Shown here piece by piece: positions 60,956 to 64,000 of a DNA stretch of 64,000 nucleotides. The notes beneath the pieces were generated by a model. The model did not search any database, was not told the DNA's origin, and worked only from the letters and a program-made list of their open reading frames with translations. The stretch spans positions 515,903 through 579,902 of the forward strand of contig NZ_JANHJR010000004.1 in the NCBI RefSeq assembly GCF_024495425.1, written 5' to 3'. The stretch is from Haloarchaeobius litoreus. GTDB taxonomy: Archaea; Halobacteriota; Halobacteria; Halobacteriales; Natrialbaceae. Each line of letters opens with the position of its first letter. The stretch's first letter is position 1. The position numbers and the translations under genes are program-made.

Positions 60956-61827
60956 GGCGCGAGCACCTCGTGTTCGAGGTCACCCGGCTCTGGTGGGTTC
61001 GGTGCCTCGATCCCGACCTCCCCCTCGAGGTGTCGGGCGATGCGGTCGAACTGCGCCAGCGTCTCCACCTCGTAGTCCCGGTGCCTGTCGCGGTACTCAC
61101 GGACGTACCGGTACGCCGAGCACTGCTGCATCCAGCAGCCCTCCATCAGGGAGGCTCGCTCCCCGATTATCTCCGGAATCGGGTACTGGATCTCGTCGAG
61201 GATGGTCCGCTGGTCGCGCGTGTTCTTGAAACCGATGGGAACGGCACCGAGTACACCGACGTCGACCTCGAGCTGTTCCTCGAGTCCCGCTACGAGGGAT
61301 TCGAGTCCTTCGACGGCCGCGCGCCCCTTCGCGCTCGGCTCCACGGGGATGACGAGCGACCGCGTGGCGTGGATGGCGTTGTAGAGGTGTGGCCCTTCAG
61401 TCGCCGGGGGGTCGCAGATGAGGACGTCGTACTTCTCTGGGACACCGGCCTCGCGCAGGACCCGGAGCAGCTGAGCGTGCATGCCGAACGCCTCGCCCAT
61501 CGCCTCGGCCTGGTCCTTCTCGCGCTGGAGGTACTCCGCGAGGTCGGAGAGCATGTTGTGTTCGGGAACGATGTCGACGCCCTCGACAGTTCTGACCAGG
61601 TCGTCGAAGTCGCCTTTCGGGCGTCGGATCATGTGCCGGACGACGTTGTCGACCGGTTCGGTCCGCTGGTCGTCGACACCGAACAGCCGGGAGAGGTCGC
61701 CGTCCTGCGGGTCGAGCGGGACGACGAGTGGCTTCAGTCCAGCGCGTGCGTGCGCCACGGCCAGGTTGGCGGCGGTCGTCGTCTTCCCGACGCCGCCGGC
61801 TTCGCTGTACGTCGAGTACGCTAACAT
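60952..61827 (-). CDS. ParA-family partition ATPase
   Basis: The 291-residue protein starts MLAYSTYSEAGGVGKTTTAA and has the deviant Walker A motif GGVGKTT (residues 11-17). Further motifs are VVPLDPQDGDLSRLFG, VLICDPPATEGP and VIPVEPSAKG, typical of ParA/Soj ATPases that position plasmids or chromosomes. The neighbouring small gene and the iterated AT-rich DNA upstream of the start make up the three expected parts of a partition locus. An ATG at 61851 is an alternative start. Confidence 0.9.
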   Translation of the reverse strand: MLAYSTYSEAGGVGKTTTAANLAVAHARAGLKPLVVPLDPQDGDLSRLFGVDDQRTEPVDNVVRHMIRRPKGDFDDLVRTVEGVDIVPEHNMLSDLAEYLQREKDQAEAMGEAFGMHAQLLRVLREAGVPEKYDVLICDPPATEGPHLYNAIHATRSLVIPVEPSAKGRAAVEGLESLVAGLEEQLEVDVGVLGAVPIGFKNTRDQRTILDEIQYPIPEIIGERASLMEGCWMQQCSAYRYVREYRDRHRDYEVETLAQFDRIARHLEGEVGIEAPNPPEPGDLEHEVLAP

Positions 61828-61851
61828 GCTCGCACCATCACAGCCATTCAT

Positions 61852-62240
61852 CTTGAATGTTCGTCAGACGCATTCGTGACTTCCGGTGGTGAACGTGACA
61901 AGTGAACACCAGGGCTGAACACACCCAACGAGTACTTGTACTGGATTCACCCACTGGCCCCAACAACAATCAGCAATCAATGAACGTAACTTGCTACATC
62001 AACCACGTACTGTAGCTTTTTACAGGAATAACGTACAGCAACTGACTACAACAACAGCCTACAGCAATAACCTACAACCATCGTCTGTATTCATAGAACC
62101 ATTCCCTGTCTGAATGCCATTCAACTCATCAATGTATTACCATCATGAACACAAACACAGAACAACAGGGATGAATGTATCTGATGAACACAACCAGTGA
62201 ACATCTACAATGAACACAATCACTGAATGTCTGTACGGGG
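61852..62240. repeat. AT-rich region with iterated TGAAC/TGAATG and CTACA motifs
   Basis: This gene-free DNA between ParA and the SDR genes is far more AT-rich than its surroundings. TGAACAC/TGAACG/TGAACAT-type motifs occur at 61890, 61903, 61916, 61981, 62146, 62185, 62198 and 62211. TGAATG motifs occur at 61854, 62111, 62172 and 62224. A second motif, TACAGCAA-N-TAC-like, recurs at 62035 and 62060. Such iterons upstream of parA are typical of a partition site or a replication origin. No replication-initiator gene is in view. Confidence 0.6.
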
Positions 62241-62285
62241 GTCGGTTCTGGCATGAATTTGCAGAGTCCCCCGGGCGACTGACCA

Positions 62286-63158
62286 TCACGACAGCACGTC
62301 CCTGTAGTCACGAACGAACGTCGAGAACGAACGGGGGTCGCGTCCGAGCAGGTAACGCACGTCTCCCGACACCCGGCCAGCGAACCCCAGACGCACCGTC
62401 GTGTAGATGCCAGCCATGACGAGCACCTTGCGGAGGTCGCCACCACGACGCGCCCGTCGCCAACAGAACCGGAGGAGCGACGGAGCGACGTACCGGACAC
62501 GGTAATCCAGCTCAGCGGACAGAACCGCAGCGACCTCGTGGTAATCGAGCGACTCGGGCCCCGTGAGGTCGTACGCGCCCGTGCGACCGGTCATGAGTGC
62601 GACCGCCGCGACGGCGGCCACGTCGCGTGCATCGACGAAACTCGTCTCACCACCGCCAGCGGGGACGAACAGTTCGCCCGCACGGACCTCGTCCAGGTGC
62701 TCGGTGACGAGGTTCTGCATGAAGAAAGATGCACGGAGGAAGGTGGTTTCGACGCCACTCTCGGTCAGCCAGGACTCGATCTTCGCGTGCGGGACCACCG
62801 GGTTGCGGTCCGCCCCGATGACCGAGAGGAAGACGACGTGGTCGACGCCGGCACCGACCGCGGCGGCGAGAGCGGGAACCAGATCCCGCTCGACCCGCGA
62901 GATCGCGGGCGGCCTGACGAGGAACAGCGAATCCACGTCGACGAACGCACCCCGGTAGGTGGTGGGGTCGGTGAAGTCGAACGTGACGATCTCGTCTGCA
63001 GGTCCATCGTACCCATCCGGATCACGGACGGCGGCGCGGACGGTCAGCTCCTCGAACGCGGTGAGCTCCGCACAGACGTGACTCCCGACCGTGCCGGTCG
63101 CGCCGGTGACGAGGACACGGCCGGGACGGGAGCCAGTACGCATCTCGGATTGGCTCAC
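62286..63158 (-). CDS. NmrA-like NAD(P)-binding SDR protein
   Basis: The 290-residue protein starts at GTG 63158, which overlaps the upstream stop (GTGA). It has the nucleotide-binding motif VTGATGTVGSH, an acidic residue after the second strand (VRDPDGYDG) and YDLTGPESLDYHEVAAVL in the C-terminal part, typical of NmrA-type atypical SDRs. Such proteins act as redox sensors or reductases. The substrate is unknown. Confidence 0.85.
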   Translation of the reverse strand: MSQSEMRTGSRPGRVLVTGATGTVGSHVCAELTAFEELTVRAAVRDPDGYDGPADEIVTFDFTDPTTYRGAFVDVDSLFLVRPPAISRVERDLVPALAAAVGAGVDHVVFLSVIGADRNPVVPHAKIESWLTESGVETTFLRASFFMQNLVTEHLDEVRAGELFVPAGGGETSFVDARDVAAVAAVALMTGRTGAYDLTGPESLDYHEVAAVLSAELDYRVRYVAPSLLRFCWRRARRGGDLRKVLVMAGIYTTVRLGFAGRVSGDVRYLLGRDPRSFSTFVRDYRDVLS

Positions 63159-63709
63159 GACGATCCCACCATCGAGAGCTCACGGAAGTATAAACCTTCA
63201 GCCACGATATCCAGTGTACGGGTCGCCCCGTCTGCGCGGGGTGCACTCACGAAGTCGATATCACCGGCGCGGTAGCCACCAGACCCGGAGCCGGCGGTCA
63301 GTCGGTGGGCACGGAGCACCGTCCACTGGCGGTCTGTCTCCCGCACAGACGCCACATGCGTCTTCGCATCCTCGAGCACCGAACGCGCGAGAAACTTCAG
63401 CAGCGCCCCGACGACACGGCCGCCGACCGAGACCAACTCACCCTCGGTCCTGACACCGGCCCCGACCAGGGTGACGAACCTCACGACACCGACGTCCTCC
63501 ATCGCCGTGACGATGTTGTCACCAGCGACGGTCTCTCGCACGCCCTCGTCGGTGTAGGCGTCCCCGACCACCATGTCGACTCGCTCGTGTTCGATGGCGA
63601 GTTTCCGGAATGAGCAGGTGTGGGCCGCGACCGGGTGACCACACTCGAGTGTCTGCTCGACGAGTGGGACGCCGGTCCGACCGGTTGGTCCGAACGCTGC
63701 CGGTTGCAT
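63155..63709 (-). CDS. NAD(P)-binding SDR-like protein, apparently internally shortened
   Basis: The 184-residue protein starts MQPAAFGPTGRTGVPLVEQT, with the Rossmann loop GPTGRTG. In related proteins a stretch of about 25-35 residues with the VDAVVSxxG strand precedes ENIVAAM. Here GVRETVAG joins DNIVTAMEDVGVVRFVTLVG directly, so an in-frame deletion seems to have removed the fourth strand and helix. The rest (WTVLRAHRLTAGSGSGGY) is intact. It may be non-functional or a partner of the neighbouring SDR. Confidence 0.7.
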   Translation of the reverse strand: MQPAAFGPTGRTGVPLVEQTLECGHPVAAHTCSFRKLAIEHERVDMVVGDAYTDEGVRETVAGDNIVTAMEDVGVVRFVTLVGAGVRTEGELVSVGGRVVGALLKFLARSVLEDAKTHVASVRETDRQWTVLRAHRLTAGSGSGGYRAGDIDFVSAPRADGATRTLDIVAEGLYFRELSMVGSS

Positions 63710-63862
63710 ACTCACTGTAGACCAGCAGCAAGCTTATGGAAGTTGCAAGGCTAAAACCCCACCCTTCAGGGCGGGGATACAGCCGACAACTCCTCCACTA
63801 GCCACGTTCGATGGTACTGCTGGATATTCCACGCGCCAGTCGTTACTTTTAATAAATAATTC

Positions 63863-63880
63863 TTCATAACTAGTTATGAA
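63863..63880. promoter_or_regulatory. Perfect 18-base palindrome before tnpB
   Basis: TTCATAACTAGTTATGAA is a perfect palindrome that ends 9 bases before the ATG at 63890. It lies in the AT-rich patch holding the probable promoter (TTTAATAAATAA), so it could be an operator for tnpB. Confidence 0.45.
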
Positions 63881-63889
63881 CACAGTCCG

Positions 63890-64000
63890 ATGCTGGAGAC
63901 AACCCGCACCTATCGAGCGAAAATCGCCAACCACTCTCAGGTGAGTGACGACCTCGATGACTGTGGGTTCTCCGCGTCGAAACTGTGGAACGTCGCCAGG
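63890..64000 (+). CDS. tnpB: TnpB RNA-guided endonuclease, first 37 residues
   Basis: The product begins MLETTRTYRAKIANHSQVSD and continues DLDDCGFSASKLWNVAR at the window edge. This is the normal N-terminus of haloarchaeal IS1341-type TnpB (LWNV motif). TnpB proteins are RNA-guided nucleases that help keep their element in place. The catalytic part lies outside the window, so its integrity cannot be judged. Confidence 0.85.
   Translation, partial: MLETTRTYRAKIANHSQVSDDLDDCGFSASKLWNVAR

Larger units (their letters stand above)
63745..64000 (+). mobile_element. IS200/IS605-family element with tnpB, left end and start only
   Basis: The left end has the hairpin CCCCACCC-TTCA-GGGCGGGG (63757-63776, one mismatch) followed by ATACAGCC. 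This matches the TTCA-loop hairpin plus ATAC of the element at 48645. Downstream come AT-rich DNA, a perfect palindrome and the start of tnpB. The element continues beyond the window. No tnpA is seen between the hairpin and tnpB, so this is the single-gene (IS1341-like) form. Confidence 0.75.

Noticed and set aside
62129..62500. Minus-strand frame of 123 codons in and beyond the iterated AT-rich region
   Set aside because: It overlaps the SDR gene end and has a composition unlike the acidic haloarchaeal proteins. The repeats explain the DNA better.
1..64000. CRISPR array, rRNA or complete tRNA gene
   Set aside because: I found no array of regular repeats with spacers, no rRNA-like sequence and no cloverleaf with an anticodon loop on either strand.

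Overview
The window is haloarchaeal chromosome or megaplasmid DNA. The base composition is GC-rich, the predicted proteins are strongly acidic, and there is a transcription factor B gene. Exported proteins carry twin-arginine lipoprotein signals, and the regulators are of haloarchaeal types (Bat-type HTH-10, HalOD1, PadR, ArsR with zinc ribbons). Many genes have a TATA-like element 24-30 bases before the start codon, which fits leaderless transcription. I cannot name the genus from the sequence alone.

Region 1 (1-10.6 kb) holds a minus-strand group of envelope genes (DUF3592, Tat lipoprotein, DUF4870-like, winged-helix membrane regulator), AMP phosphorylase, a DUF4397-like protein and a voltage-gated-type potassium channel. 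It also has several tiny proteins and a decayed pRiA4b-type gene. Region 2 (10.8-15.8 kb) has two paralogous low-complexity proteins carrying 16-residue repeats, a membrane-anchored coiled-coil protein, a small CxxC protein, TFB and a PadR regulator. Region 3 (16.1-20.4 kb) has two convergent PhoD-type phosphatases and a HAD hydrolase.

Region 4 (20.5-32.4 kb) is dominated by one secreted modular protein of 3,051 residues. It contains four malectin-like domains, a beta-propeller, PKD domains, five FN3-like repeats and two copies of a roughly 300-residue module. A membrane glycosyltransferase and a beta-helix protein follow, so this looks like a matrix or exopolysaccharide cassette. Region 5 (32.4-39.6 kb) holds a cupin, a PEP-hydrolase-family/UPF0261 pair, a metallophosphoesterase, a flippase-like membrane protein and an alkaline-phosphatase-superfamily protein.

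Region 6 (39.7-45.7 kb) has two ABC-2-type exporters separated by an ArsR/zinc-ribbon regulator. Region 7 (45.8-54.5 kb) has DHFR, a sensory/regulatory group, a non-autonomous IS200/IS605-derived element just upstream of an MFS-like transporter, and a CaCA exchanger. Region 8 (54.6-60 kb) has a metal-uptake ABC operon with a candidate operator, DUF2267 and threonine ammonia-lyase.

Region 9 (60-64 kb) looks mobile. It has a truncated ATPase/nuclease gene, a ParA-type ATPase with a small partner, a 450-base AT-rich region full of short iterated motifs, two SDR-like genes (one apparently internally deleted), and the start of a TnpB transposon at the right edge.
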